Source: Zygnema cylindricum
Lineage: Eukaryota > Streptophyta > Zygnematophyceae > Zygnematales > Zygnemataceae
Direction of reading: 5' to 3'
DNA: 62,000 nucleotides
Assembly (NCBI GenBank): GCA_037447655.1
Contig: JBBHKE010001538.1
Span: forward strand, 1 to 62,000
Shown here: piece after piece, positions 1-11,010 of the stretch
How positions within the stretch are numbered: position 1 is the first letter of the stretch
How the letters are laid out: each line of letters opens with the position of its first letter
Position numbers and translations under genes: made by a program
Notes under the pieces: model-generated
Databases searched by the model: none
Told to the model about the DNA's origin: nothing
Seen by the model: the letters and a program-made list of their open reading frames with translations, nothing else

Positions 1-270
1 AAATTAGAAGATAGGACCCTCTCTCCCAGAGAGCTTCTGTACAAAAGGTCAACTTTGACCCTCTATAACTTACTGCTCAGGGGAGCAAATTCAGAGATTC
101 TTTTTGCTATCGACTCAGGGGAGTCTTCCCTTCACAGGGGTGAAGGTGGTCAGAGTTTTTTTCTGCCAGGGTGGCAGTTATTTTTGCTTAAACACAAAGG
201 GGTCAGGATTATCTTAGAGGCTTCTTGGAAGCTGTCCACTCTGAGGACTTATGGAGGTCTCAGAGTTTCA
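1..270 (+). repeat. 3' end of a copia LTR (partial or solo copy)
   Basis: The first 270 bases match the last part of the two LTRs at 47027-48075 and 52402-53456, and stop at the same terminal GTTTCA. The base sequence after it does not resemble the internal region that follows the 5' LTR at 48076, so this is either a 3' LTR or a solo LTR whose remainder lies left of the window. The 78-residue open frame inside it is LTR sequence, not a gene. Confidence 0.85.
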
Positions 271-1130
271 GCCTGGTATATGCTTCGATAATCTAAACAA
301 ATAAAGGCATGAAAAAGAAAACAAATAAGGCATATTTTTTGTGAATGTTGATGAATATTACTTCGTGTAGATGACATTTTCATGGTACCACTAGGGTTTA
401 CAAACAATAACTAAAAGCTAGTAAAACCAAAGTTCTTACAAAATTTAGTCAAGATGCAAAGAAATTTGACAACGGAACTCTTTCACAAAAGATCTCAACT
501 TTCATAAAAAGTCAAACAATTCTTTAACGTTCAAATGAAATGTAGGGAAATACACCTCAACTCATGCCTTTTAACAGTGTAAAACAATGAGGTCGAATAA
601 GCTGTTTTTAAACCTACAATTGTGTAGACTTGGGATTCATTAAATAAGACTCCTGTCAAAAGTGAACCAGAGCCACATGAGTCGTCATTGGAATCAACTA
701 TGTTTCCGTCTCCGTCGAGTACATACAAGATGGTGTCTTAAGTTCTGTTGTCACACGTGCTGATCGTCACATACTGAAACAGTTGGAATCAAATAACACT
801 AAAATCAGTGAAAAATGCTTCTTAAGTCAATATGAGTAATATTTAGACAGGCGTTATCAATAGCTCAATTTGAGCAATGATTAGTGGGTTGTTTTCACTA
901 AATCACTTCGAACAATATTTAGGGGATTTTTTTTATTAGATATTTCATTCCTTATCCGTTCATACTTTTACAAAAACCTTTATGATGAAAGAAACGCTAC
1001 CACTCGCTTTATCAAATATTATAGATTCGAGAGAAAACAAAAGAATGAATTAAACATTAGAAATTAGAAAACATGTGCACTTAAGTTTCGGATCAAACAG
1101 ACATATACTAGCAGTTTTTAGACTACTTAA
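271..1130. other. AT-rich stretch without a recognisable feature
   Basis: No open frame with coding character, no tRNA and no clear repeat boundary was seen. Short open frames here are not supported by any recognisable motif. Confidence 0.5.
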
Positions 1131-1132
1131 AA

Positions 1133-1262
1133 ATAGAGAGAAAAAAAGGAGAGGGGGCGAGCGAAAAAGAGGGATAGAAGAGAGAGAGGTGAAGAGTTGG
1201 AGAGGGAGAGGAGGAGGAAGAGAGAGAGGGAGCGGGAGAGGGGCAGAGAACGAAAAGAAATA
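1133..1262. repeat. Purine-rich GAGAGGGAG low-complexity tract
   Basis: About 130 bases are almost all purine on the plus strand, built from imperfect GGGAGA and GAGGA units. It resembles the other GGGAGA-type tracts near 14383, 15448, 34630 and 56997. Confidence 0.8.
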
Positions 1263-1587
1263 ATTATGACATTCATCAGTATCTCACAAACAATATTTGT
1301 CAAAAGTTGGGACTAGATCTTTGTTAAGATACATAACAAAAAAGAAATCAAAAAGAACTCACGCGTGTGGTAGGAAATTGAGAGATGAGCAACTCAAGAT
1401 CAGATTATGAATGAACAAAAGTAAAAAAAAGAAAAAATAAAATAATGCTAGTGGATATAAGTTTAAAAAGGTCAAGATCAAAAACATTACAAAAAAACAA
1501 AAATTAAGAAAACAAATAATTTAACGCCATCGAAACAGTCAAAAGCAAGTAAATTTTCTGGATCACCCAATATGCTAAACACTAGAA

Positions 1588-1965
1588 CTCTCCTCTCTCT
1601 CACTCTCCCCCTTCCGCCTCACTCCGTGCTTCACATCCCTCACTCCCCTTTCTCTTCCCTACTCGTCCCATCTCCCCCTCTCTATCCGCTCTCCTACCTC
1701 CCCCTTCTCCTCCCCCTCCCCTCTCCTGCTCCATCTCCCCTCTCCATCTCCTCCACTCACTTTTTCATCTCCTAGTCTTCCATCCTGAGCTCCCCTCCTC
1801 CGCCCACTCTCCCCCCCTCTCTCCCCTCCCTCTCCCCATCCCCTCCTTTCCTCTCCCCCTCTGTGCTCCTCTCCCCTCGTCTGTATTCCTCTACCGGCCT
1901 TCCCTCTCCCTCTCCCTCTCCCTCTCCCTCTCCCTCTCCCCATCCCTCTCGCTCTTCTCTTCCTC
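1588..1965. repeat. Pyrimidine-rich CTCTCCC low-complexity tract
   Basis: Nearly 380 bases are almost all pyrimidine on the plus strand, ending in a cleaner (CTCTCC)n run at about 1903-1940. Overlapping Arg/Gly-rich or Pro/Ser-rich open frames on both strands are a by-product of the low complexity and should not be annotated as proteins. Confidence 0.85.
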
Positions 1966-2110
1966 CCTCCACTCACAGCACTCTGCATATCAGGGTTGCG
2001 AGCACGGGAAGTTTTCGCAAACATATTGGATGGAGCACTCTCCATCTACGCAACATGATGGATCCGTACAATTCCCACAACTCGCCCTTGAACCCCAAAA
2101 AACATGCAAC

Positions 2111-2315
2111 AAAAGGTTGTTAAAGTAGTACTTCATATCATGTTAAAAGGTTGTTAAAGTAGTACTTAACATCATGTAAAATGGTTGTTAGCGTAGTACT
2201 TGATACCATGTAAAATGGTTGCTAAATTCGTGATTGATTCCATGTTATATGGTTGTTAAAGTAGTACTTCATACGTGTTAAATGAAATTAAAGTAGTACT
2301 TGGTACATTTTTAAA
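2111..2315. repeat. 34-bp tandem repeat, about six units
   Basis: The core GGTTGTTAAAGTAGTACTT recurs with starts at 2115, 2149, 2183, 2217 and 2251, an exact 34-base period, and a decayed sixth unit follows. Units differ by point changes. It directly precedes a 17-bp tandem repeat. Confidence 0.88.
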
Positions 2316-2356
2316 AGGTTGTGAATCGAGTATATCAAACTGCTCGGAAATCGATA

Positions 2357-2470
2357 TTGCCCGGATATCGGTACCGCCCAAATATCGATACCGCCCAAAT
2401 ATCAATACCACCCGAATATCAATACCGCCCAAATATCAATACTGGCCAAATATCAATACCGCCCGGAGGT
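2357..2470. repeat. 17-bp tandem repeat, about six units
   Basis: Units of the form AATATCAATACCGCCCA recur every 17 bases. Because 17 is not a multiple of three, two overlapping frames each read as Tyr/Arg/Pro/Asn-rich repeats; neither is likely to be a protein. Confidence 0.85.
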
Positions 2471-2479
2471 CCGTACCAG

Positions 2480-4585
2480 CAGGTTTATATGATTAATTAT
2501 CGAGTGTGGATGAACTCCACATTCTAGATATTGAGCAGCACATCTTACCTAAACCAACACCCTCCATCAAGAGGTAACCAATCAAGTGGCTTTGATAACA
2601 TGTTAAGATTTGCAACATTTGGGGGTTAAAATGGAATGTCCCTTGAAAGGGAAAATAGAGCCAGCCATGGCTAGAGCTTATGACCTTAAATAGAGCCTAG
2701 CCTTGTCTTTTTTGCGCTAACCGTTGTACCACCGACCAATACCGGATACCCAATACCGTATATAGGTATCGGCGGGTCGACATTATCCAATATCGCGTGT
2801 GGGTGTACTCTACGTTCCCTATGGAACAGCACATCTTGCCTAAACCAAAAGATAATATACTACTTGTTCATATGGTATTTGTCCAAAAAGTACATGTTAA
2901 AATATCAAAGAATATTTAACAATGCTTTATGGTTTCGGGGATCCACTTTTGTGTCTTTCTATTCAAGTTCAACCTAGAGAAAACAATTAGAAAATTGAGG
3001 AGATACAGAGATGTAGAAAATTTATTGTTGTTAGCATCTATAAAACGCCTACCAGAAAATATAAGTCAATTTACCATGGTGGAATGGATTTCATTGAAAA
3101 TCAGCGAATTCCTTTTCAAAACAAAATAAAAATTGTTAATTACTTTCTCACGTTTTTGCACACCATAAACCAACAAATGGATTCAACAATGTACTCAAAT
3201 TCAGTTATCTCTTGTTGCATAGAGCTAGATGAGCCGTTCAATGCCGCGATGTGGTCCGCCCACACCCGAAATACACACGAAGTATTTTGGCCCCGCAAGC
3301 ACCGACACGAGGGTTGGCGGCCCAATGGTTGGCGCACTCGCAGCTTTAGAGAGAGGTCCAAGGCTCGAGACCTCAATTTTCCCCATGTGAGACATGCCAA
3401 ACACCAAATAGTGTGGAATGCTACACACCCCTCTTGTTTCAAAATAAGACTTCACACTTGGCTTTAAGTTCAACTACACGAAATTGCCTCATTTTGAAAT
3501 TGCTTGATATTAATGTTATGTGCATCAACTGCTTTCATGTTTTGAAACATCAGATCATTGCACAATTTCTAATTGAAAAACATTGACGCACTATCGACAA
3601 ATGAGAAAATGAATAAATCCAAATTTTCTAAACCTTTTCAAAAGCCAAGAACATTTTTCAAAACAATATGGATTATGGTAAAGCCAATCCAAATGAATTT
3701 TTTTTTTACTTGCCATATTATAGTCAATTTTGTTATAAAATTAAGTCCTCAAGCTATTTTGATCACATTAGATGTCCAAATCCAATCAACAAATATGCAA
3801 ACGAGAGGAAACATCCGACACTTTTAAAAACTTTGGACGTCTAATAAGAATTTTGTATCTTTTACAAACCATTCAATGTTTAGGATTTGGGAATATACAA
3901 TTTTAGAATTTTCATCCAGCAAAAAATTACAAGGGATAGAAAAATACAATGGTAGAAATCATAAATAGAGCCATGTTTATCCAAATGTTAAATTAGTTTG
4001 ATCTTTTAAAAACATATGAAAGCATCACACCTAAATTAGTGTGCTTAACTCAAAGGACGAAATCTCAAACGCGAAAATATGAAGAAATACAAGGTCATCC
4101 AAAAAATTAAAACCAAATAAAGGGAGAAAAAAAAAGTGAAAGATTTTGCAAACGAACAAGTGTTTTCATTCACTTTTTCTACATTTTATGAAAGAAAAGA
4201 AAAGAGAAATAAAAAGAGAAAACGGAGAATAAAGGAGAAGAAAAGAGAAAAGAGAAGATCTATGGAGATTAGAAGTGGAAAAAAAATAGCATAGGGAATC
4301 CATTCGATGACAAATAGTGTGGATGACCGTAGTTCTTATTTCCGATATTAGAAAAATTGAAAAAGGAGGAGAATGCTGGCATTAACGAAAACACTTCGAA
4401 CGATATTTTGGCGTACAAAAAGAGAAATAAAAATTTAAATAAAAAATAGTTATACTAGAGAGAAAAAAATTTCAATGTGACTTTCCATGAATTCCAAACC
4501 TCCCTTCAAAAAACACAAAGAAAATATATAAAAATGATGACAATGTCACAAAATAAACAATGTTTTACAAACAAACACATTATAG
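2480..4585. other. AT-rich intergenic DNA, no gene seen
   Basis: Scattered short open frames on both strands show no recognisable domain. A purine-rich patch at about 4190-4260 (AAAAGAGAA units) is the only structured stretch I noticed. A degenerate remnant of an older transposon cannot be excluded. Confidence 0.45.
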
Positions 4586-4589
4586 AAAA

Positions 4590-5885
4590 AAAACAAAAAG
4601 TCTGTCACGTCACAGATGGCACAACACCACCCTCCTCTCCCCCCTCTTCTCCTCCCTGGCCTTCCGTACACAAGTACAGGTCAGAGCTTTACCGCACACC
4701 GGATGTCCAAAAGCCGCACACATGAGAACCAGGACTAAGATACGCCGAATCACGTCGATGCGCCACGTGGCACAATCCCTGTACGGCGAGCGTTCCCTTC
4801 CCATGTGGACAAGCGTCGAGAAACGGAAGGAGGGAGAGAGACGGAGGCGAACAGGAAGAGCGCGAGACCGAAAGCTGGTGAGAAACGGACAAAACTGGGC
4901 GAGATATATATAACGTGTACTTATGTACGGATTGTCGGTTCGTGCCATTTTTTAAAAGACGGTTGTCGTTGTTTTTCTCCGGGTACAATTGGGAAAAAAT
5001 AAAGGTCGTGTGTTTTCTTCGCATTTCTCTTCGGGTTTGTCGTTTCCGTTCGGACTGCTGTACAGTACAGTAGCTGGTAAGGGATGTACAATTTGAATGT
5101 ACGGATTGACTTCGCGTCTCTTTAGAGTCGTACGGTAATGAAACGAAAATATGAAATTGCGATGCTTCGTCACGTCCGATGTAAATCCGATTCAGTCATC
5201 GGACGGCTGCCATGATCGAAGGCTTTCCTTGGGTAATTTTCTGATGCGAGGATGCCTCCGGCATATATTTTTAGGTGAAGCCGTACAAGCCAGCGCGACG
5301 TATGCATGTTTGTTCTTTAGTCGGGTAGCCATGATCGCACGTGTGAGAAAACGCAATCCATTCGAATTTTCATCAAAGTCGTCGATTAGCTGGCGCTGGA
5401 AAATAGTTGAATTGTCAGGGACGCGTGGCAGCATGTGGTAATTCCGCTTATGGTAGCACGTCCGACAAAAGTACTGGAATCTCAATGGACCAGATGTTTG
5501 CACAGCCGTACAGTTACTGAAAGTTAGAACAAAACTGGATTTTCACCGTACAGTACATTAGTACGGATATATACCTCCGCTGTGTCCTGAAGCGAATGTC
5601 GCCGATGGTTTCGAGCGCATGCATGAACCGTGCAAGGCGCTCTCATTCGACGACAGAATCTGCGCAGAAGTCGTGCGGAGGAATAGACATTGGCCCTCGA
5701 ACGAAATCTGATTCCTTATCCGAAATCGGAAATTCCTTGACCTTTCCGTTTTTCTCGTGGTAATGAAATGTTTTACACACCGACAATGCCGTCCTGTACG
5801 GTTTTGCACATGATTCAAAACAGTAAATATTGTGTACATTCGTACCAAATTTGTCCGCATCGGAAGGTAGCGAGTACGGTAGCCC
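4590..5885 (-). repeat. Interspersed repeat, inverted relative to copy at 56262-56985
   Basis: Several blocks match the right-hand copy in reverse complement: the AGATGGCACAACACC end with its CCTCTCCC tract and the CCGTACACAAGTACAGGTC block (4610-4730 against 56775-56900), and the block containing GACTTCTGCGCAGA and CATGCATGA (5600-5765 against 56400-56560). The end near 5850-5885 also resembles 56262-56330 and 61000-61050. Boundaries are approximate and no transposase is visible, so it is an unclassified non-autonomous element. Confidence 0.65.
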
Positions 5886-6238
5886 TGACTAGGACTGCAA
5901 AAGTGGGAAAGCTTCTCTACAAAGCATAGTTCAAAAGTAGGCGTTTTTATGGTTGGCCTTTGGTCGGCGCCTTTATCGTAAGTTGTGTTATGGGCTTTTC
6001 ATGTGATCTTCTTAGATCACTACTTTGATCAGCGACCGTCCGATCGTCTGAATCTGACGGTGAAAACAAAAAATTTCGGTCCGAATGTTTTAATTGGTCA
6101 AATTTTTGGTCCGAATGTTTTAATTGGTCCGAATAGGTCCGAATAAAATATGGGTCTTAAGGTCATATTGTATGTTTTGCATACAATAGGCATATTGTAT
6201 GGGCCTACTTTCACCTACTTTTGAACTATTCTACAAAG

Positions 6239-7753
6239 TAGAGTTGGGTATCGGGTAATTTCATATCGCGATGATTACGATATTCGATGTATCGAATATA
6301 GATCGAGCAGAATCCTCAATATATCATACCGAGACCAACATAAATTATCGCGATATATATCACGATATATAGTATTTTATAAATTTAATATTTTATATAA
6401 TATGTTATTTTAGTGATAAAGACATTGTCTGGTACGCGACGTACGACGTGATTTGCGTTCCGTGACTTAAAGGTAGATGCCGCAAAATGTAACCGACAAA
6501 AAAGTATTAATACTGTAATTCATATAGTTACTTAGAGTGTTGTTCCATTAGGCGGTCTCAGTAAACGTCAAAATTCGTTTACTGAAGCCATCCTTCCATT
6601 GTGTCGGGTCAGTAACCAACATTTTATTTGCGTAGCAAAATTTGATTCATTCACGTAATAGATGATTACGATTCTAAAAATCTTCAAATAATCTCTGACA
6701 GCAAATTGTGACCACATATTTGTACCAGCGAAGGTGAAAAGTGACTCGTACGACATATTGAATAAAATCAGTACGGGCGGACGAAAATAAAGATTTGTAA
6801 AAGCGTACGAAAATGTCAAAATGGTTAGTGGATGGCAACAGACGCGTGAAACAATATCCTTCGTCAAATATTTTCTTGCGTCTTCCGGTGGCCTCGCACC
6901 CTCTTTGGCGGAAGGCACATGTCATATGCGGCGTGTACCCACCTGGTCGCCCGGTTGTTCTGGATATTTGTTTACTTTTCCACAAGGCACGATGCTATTC
7001 GTTCAAGCGCTAAGAATTGACCTACTCCGGGTCACTTGTTGCAAACTGAAAGTGTCAGACGATGGCGTATCTGATTATGAATCCGACGGTCCACGTTTAC
7101 GCCCATAAACGTGGAGAATTAAATTCCTCATTCAGTAGGCTTATTTTTCTGACATTTTATTTTTTTTGGTACGGCACTGTACGAAAGGGTACGGCTTTTA
7201 GTAGACAACGACATTTTTTCCCTAATGGAACCTTACCCTTATTTGGGGTATGGTTGCATCAAGAGGTCTTTGTAATAGTACCGACAACAATTTTTTTGTA
7301 TTACAGAGGCCTCGGTTACATCACGTATCGTCTGTAAACAAGTTTTTACATACGTGATTTAATTTGAGTGGTTCCTTGTATGTTGACGATCAAATCTCTA
7401 AAATCGTCAAAGATTTGAAACCGACCATTTTCGTATGGAAATCCGTACTTGCGTTTTACCTACGTGTACTTCACAAGTGTACCGCGCCAATGTACCTCAA
7501 AGATCTCCTTCACTCTGCTGACTTTCAGGAAAAAACCGTACTTCTTTTCGGCAAAGATTTTACGGTCACCTTGTCTGAAGACACGTGACTTTAGAGACTT
7601 GTGATTTTTTATTTTTTTTTAAATGACTCGATATATCATCGATACGATATATCGGCAATATATCGCGATATTTTGATTTTCGATATATCGAGGCGATGTA
7701 TCGAATTCGATGTATAACGAATATCGACAAACGGTCCTCGATACCCAACACTA
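6239..7753. mobile_element. hAT-like non-autonomous element with nested insertion
   Basis: The element starts TAGAGTTGGGTATCG and ends with the inverted CGATACCCAACACTA. It is flanked by the perfect 8-base direct repeat CTACAAAG (6231-6238 and 7754-7761), which is the hAT signature. The interior near each end is rich in CGATATATCG motifs. It carries no transposase frame and has been interrupted by a PIF/Harbinger-like element at 6535-7238. Sequence at about 7246-7605 matches part of the element at 59887-60552. Confidence 0.88.
6535..7238 (+). mobile_element. PIF/Harbinger-like miniature element (nested)
   Basis: It lies inside the hAT-like element at 6239-7753. Terminal inverted repeats read GTTCCATTAGG at the left and CCTAATGGAACC at the right, ending TTACCC. 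It is flanked by the 3-base repeat TTA (6532-6534 and 7239-7241). The subterminal GGCGGTCTCAGTAAACG is shared with copies at 7782-8813 and 18231-18925. No transposase frame is present. Confidence 0.8.
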
Positions 7754-7781
7754 CTACAAAGTACAAACTACAATCGTTTTA

Positions 7782-8813
7782 GGTTGATCTTCCAATAGAG
7801 GAAAAGTGGTGTTGCTTATTGGACGCCATATGATATCGTACAAATTTGTACAAATTCTTATAAATGTTTTTTTGTTGTCAGATGAAACATGTTTACCGGA
7901 TGGCAAGCGGGATAAACCAATATTATTTGCGTAATTCTCGACTGTTGGATGTTTCACTTTCAACCGTTTTTGATTCGCGAAGCAATCGCGGAAAACGACA
8001 AGTGTGAAGAAACTCTCCTTACGAGGGAGAGTTGAGGAGAGTTTCTTCACACTGGTCGTGTACACCGTTGTATCGCTATTAGTGTTAATAATTATTTCGC
8101 TACTTAAAACATCTTTTCTTCGTACATTTTTGTCCAGTTATCAATTTAAGACTGTCAATTGGAAGCTGAGAACCTTACCAGTCAATCGCAACCGTCAATT
8201 GGAAGCTGAGAACCTTACCAGTCAATCGCAACCGTCAGATCTAAAAACCGACATGCGTGTAGGGAGAAAAGATGTTTTAAGAGACGTGAAAAACATTAAC
8301 ACTAATAACGATTCACGGGTACTATTGGTACACGTGAAGAAAAATAAATCCAACTCGACAGTCCTACACGTCGTACAGGCGATGCTGCCACGCTGGATGC
8401 AAGTCAACCAAGAGAATCCTTGCACGCTCCGTCTAACATCCGCTGACCTTCAAAGTTTGTCGCGTCTTTTTGCCGTTCCGTTTCGAAATTTTGATTTCCA
8501 CTTTCAAAATTAAAATCGGGCCGCAACCTTTTCGTAACGAATCATTAACTACCTCCGGTGGTACAGATATTACGTTCAAATTTTACGTTTGAAAATAATT
8601 ACAGATTTTCAAGATCTGGACGTTAACCTACGTGGCGCCAATCATAGTTGCGAAACGTTGTTTACTGGCCCGACTGCCCTCCCTCCCCCCTCAATCCCTT
8701 CCCATCCCTTCCCTCCCTCCCTCACTCCCTCCCTACAATGGAACGCCCTGCCAATAAACACTACAAATAGACGTCTCCCCTTGTTTATGAGACCGCCTAA
8801 TGGAATAGAGGCC
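7782..8813 (-). mobile_element. PIF/Harbinger-like miniature element, minus orientation
   Basis: It is flanked by TTA on both sides (7779-7781 and 8814-8816). The right end, CCTAATGGAATAGAGGCC, is the inverted counterpart of the left end of the copies at 6535 and 18231. The interior contains a long hairpin (about 8001-8054), a nested TA-flanked element at 8061-8321 and a CCCTCCC tract at about 8680-8735. Sequence outside the nested element is collinear with 18231-18925 read in reverse. Confidence 0.82.
8061..8321 (+). mobile_element. TA-flanked foldback miniature element (family 1)
   Basis: It begins TACACCGTTGTATCGCTATTAG and ends CTAATAACGATTCACGGGTA; long terminal inverted repeats extend through the AAAACATCTTTTCT region. 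It is inserted in the PIF-like element at 7782-8813. The uninterrupted site survives in the related copy at 18231-18925 (near 18665-18680, read in reverse) and shows that only the TA was duplicated. Two tandem copies of a roughly 40-base interior segment lie at about 8157-8236. Sister copies are at 38798-39018 and 59565-59777. Confidence 0.88.
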
Positions 8814-8944
8814 TTATGGTATGGCCTCATGTACTTGTAACTAAGCAAAATTTCTTTGATTTTTAGCGCGATATGGTGGACCCTGATTTCAGGTGTCTCT
8901 ATGTGTTTACTCGAAATTGTTACTTAGCTCTGTGACGATTTTAT

Positions 8945-9590
8945 ACGTCAACAATGCTCGTGACGAATGTCAACGTGTACAATCTGTCTTGGCACACCTT
9001 ATTTTTTGAAAAAATTTGAAGCGTCGCAAGACACATCGTATTTTTTGACACGATTTAGCATGTCGCATGTCATTACGTGACATCGTAGACGTACAGCCTT
9101 GCAGCCGTGGCTGTATAACATGCCTTTGCGTAAACCTCTCCCGTCCGGCCGCCATGACTTCGCAAATTTTTCACCATTACGTGAAATGACACTGCAGCCT
9201 CGAGACCCCTGCAAAATAAAAACCGAACAAGGTGCATGCTGACAAAAAACAAACAGCCTTGTACTTTTTTCTGTTGTCAAAAACTATTGAAAACTTTTCA
9301 CATGTGAAAATATGTTTTCTTGTTTGTGCAGACGGTTTTACTTTGCTTAAAACACATTGGTGATGTGGTTTATGATAAGTTTGAAGATGACGTGACAGTG
9401 GGTCGAAAAAACACAAGACTACGAATTTTCGTACATCCTAAGTTCGACAATGTTACAAATTATACTATACAAAATTTTGATTTCTTCGTATGGTCGCAAC
9501 TTAGGCAATACGACACTAATTTTTAAAGGAAAACGACAGGAAAAAACCCGTACTTAGCCACATGGGGCCTTACCCTTAATAACCCATTCT
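8945..9590. repeat. Interspersed repeat shared with 54420-55090
   Basis: The block with TGTCAACG, TACAATCTGT and TTATTTTTTG at the left, through GTCGAAAAAACACAAGAC and TTCGTACATCCTAAG, to the CACATGGGG end is collinear and in the same orientation as 54420-55090. The right end GGCCTTACCC followed by TTA resembles the PIF-like ends nearby. No coding capacity is evident. Confidence 0.7.
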
Positions 9591-9603
9591 GGGCCGTAAT
9601 TAT

Positions 9604-10055
9604 TAGTGTTGTATATCGGCAAGAAATTTATCGTGATAACACGGATACGGATAGTTAACGGTTATCGAACGGTCAAGGAACTCGATATATCGCTCCGAGA
9701 CCAACAAATTCCTTATCGGCGATAAGTAGAAAAAATACAGTACGCTACATAATAGTACTTTATAATATATTGTATTATAGTTTCACTATACATAGCGTGG
9801 CCCGCCAGGTGTAGCAATCTGTTCCCTACTCTGTGTAGCGGAATAACGCATGTTCAGTACGACGGAATAAATTGTACAATCATACTGTATAACCGTACAA
9901 CTATGGCCGATAGTTATCGGTACCGGTGATATCGCGATGAAAAACCGATAATATCAGTTTTTTATCGGCGATAACACCAGTTTCGATATATCGTGCCAAC
10001 AAGCCAAAAAAGGTACATGTCGATTATCGGCAAAATCCGTCGATACACAACACTA
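9604..10055. mobile_element. hAT-like non-autonomous element
   Basis: Inverted ends TAGTGTTGTATATCGG and CGATACACAACACTA bound a 452-base element full of TATCGG/CCGATA motifs. The left flank is GTAATTAT (9596-9603). The matching right duplication GTAATTAC is found at 10273-10280, after a second miniature element that inserted exactly at the terminal TA. A truncated sister copy starts at 61767. Confidence 0.85.
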
Positions 10056-10272
10056 CACCACCAATCGTTATTAGCGTTGTGTACGCTAATTCCGTCCTGC
10101 TTTTTTTTTATTATTCTCAAATAGAATTATCCACACTATTTAAAAAAAACCCTAATTCCTAATTAGAATAGACGATTTCTTCGAAAATTTTCAAATTCCC
10201 AATTAGCGTAAACCACGCTAATTATTCGTATACGCTTAAAAAACTTACATGCTAATAACGATTGGCGGTGTA
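10054..10272. mobile_element. TA-flanked miniature element (family 3)
   Basis: It starts TACACCACCAATCG and ends CGATTGGCGGTGTA. Its left TA is the last two bases of the hAT-like element at 9604-10055, and removing it restores that element's 8-base target duplication. Interior TTAGCGT/ACGCTAA motifs match the copy at 55696-56257. Confidence 0.85.
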
Positions 10273-10581
10273 GTAATTACAGCCACATCGAATTGTAAGA
10301 GTGCGGATAAGTTATCGAGTGAAGTTCCATCTGACGAAAAATGTGTTTGTTTACAAAAATACGAAACTTTCCCTACTTACGGCGTACCTTTAATTTTGTT
10401 TTTATCCGCGAACAACATAAAAGAGAATCTTGCCATTATGCTCCAAAGGTTTTTATCCAAGAACAACATTCCAGAGAATCTTGCCAATATGCTCTAAAGG
10501 CATGAGAGGTAACATAGACCGTTGAATATTCATTGGCAAAACATTCGTTTCAAATTTTTATGTAATTGGATTGCTATTTAC

Positions 10582-11002
10582 TAGTGTTGGGTATCGAGGA
10601 CCACTTGCCGATATTCGATATGTACCGAATTTTAGGTACCCGATAATCGATATATCGCTTCGATATATTGATTATCGAAATATCGCGATATATTGCCGAT
10701 ATATCGCCGATATATCGTATCGACGATATATCGAAAATGAAAATTTTAATTTTTTTTTTCAAACCCCCCCCCCCCCCCCCGGGGGGGGGGGGGGGGGGGG
10801 GGGAAATTTCCGTACGTTTTTCCGTACAGTTTTCCGTACAGTTTTCCGTACTCTCACTGTACGGACAAGCAATTTTTGCGATATATATCGCGATAATTTA
10901 TGTTGGTCCCGGTACGATATATCGAGGAATCTGTTCGATCGATATTCGATATATCGAATATCGAAATTATCGCGATATGAAACTACCTGATACCCAACAC
11001 TA
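10582..11002. mobile_element. hAT-like miniature element with C-run/G-run palindrome
   Basis: The 421-base element starts TAGTGTTGGGTATCGAGG and ends GATACCCAACACTA. A perfect 8-base duplication CTATTTAC flanks it (10574-10581 and 11003-11010). The centre is a run of C followed by a run of G (about 10765-10803), itself a potential hairpin. The rest is dominated by CGATATATCG motifs. It encodes nothing recognisable; open frames crossing it are not genes. Confidence 0.92.
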
Positions 11003-11010
11003 CTATTTAC

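Noticed and set aside
1659-2045. Arg/Gly-rich 128-residue protein
   Set aside because: Low-complexity CTCTCC tract; open in several overlapping frames on both strands.
2275-2527. Repeat protein with YRPNI units
   Set aside because: It arises from a 17-bp tandem repeat read in two frames; the period is not a multiple of three.
8004-8513. 169-residue frame as a gene
   Set aside because: It spans the hairpin and a TA-flanked miniature element inside a PIF-like element; the repeated segment within it is transposon sequence.
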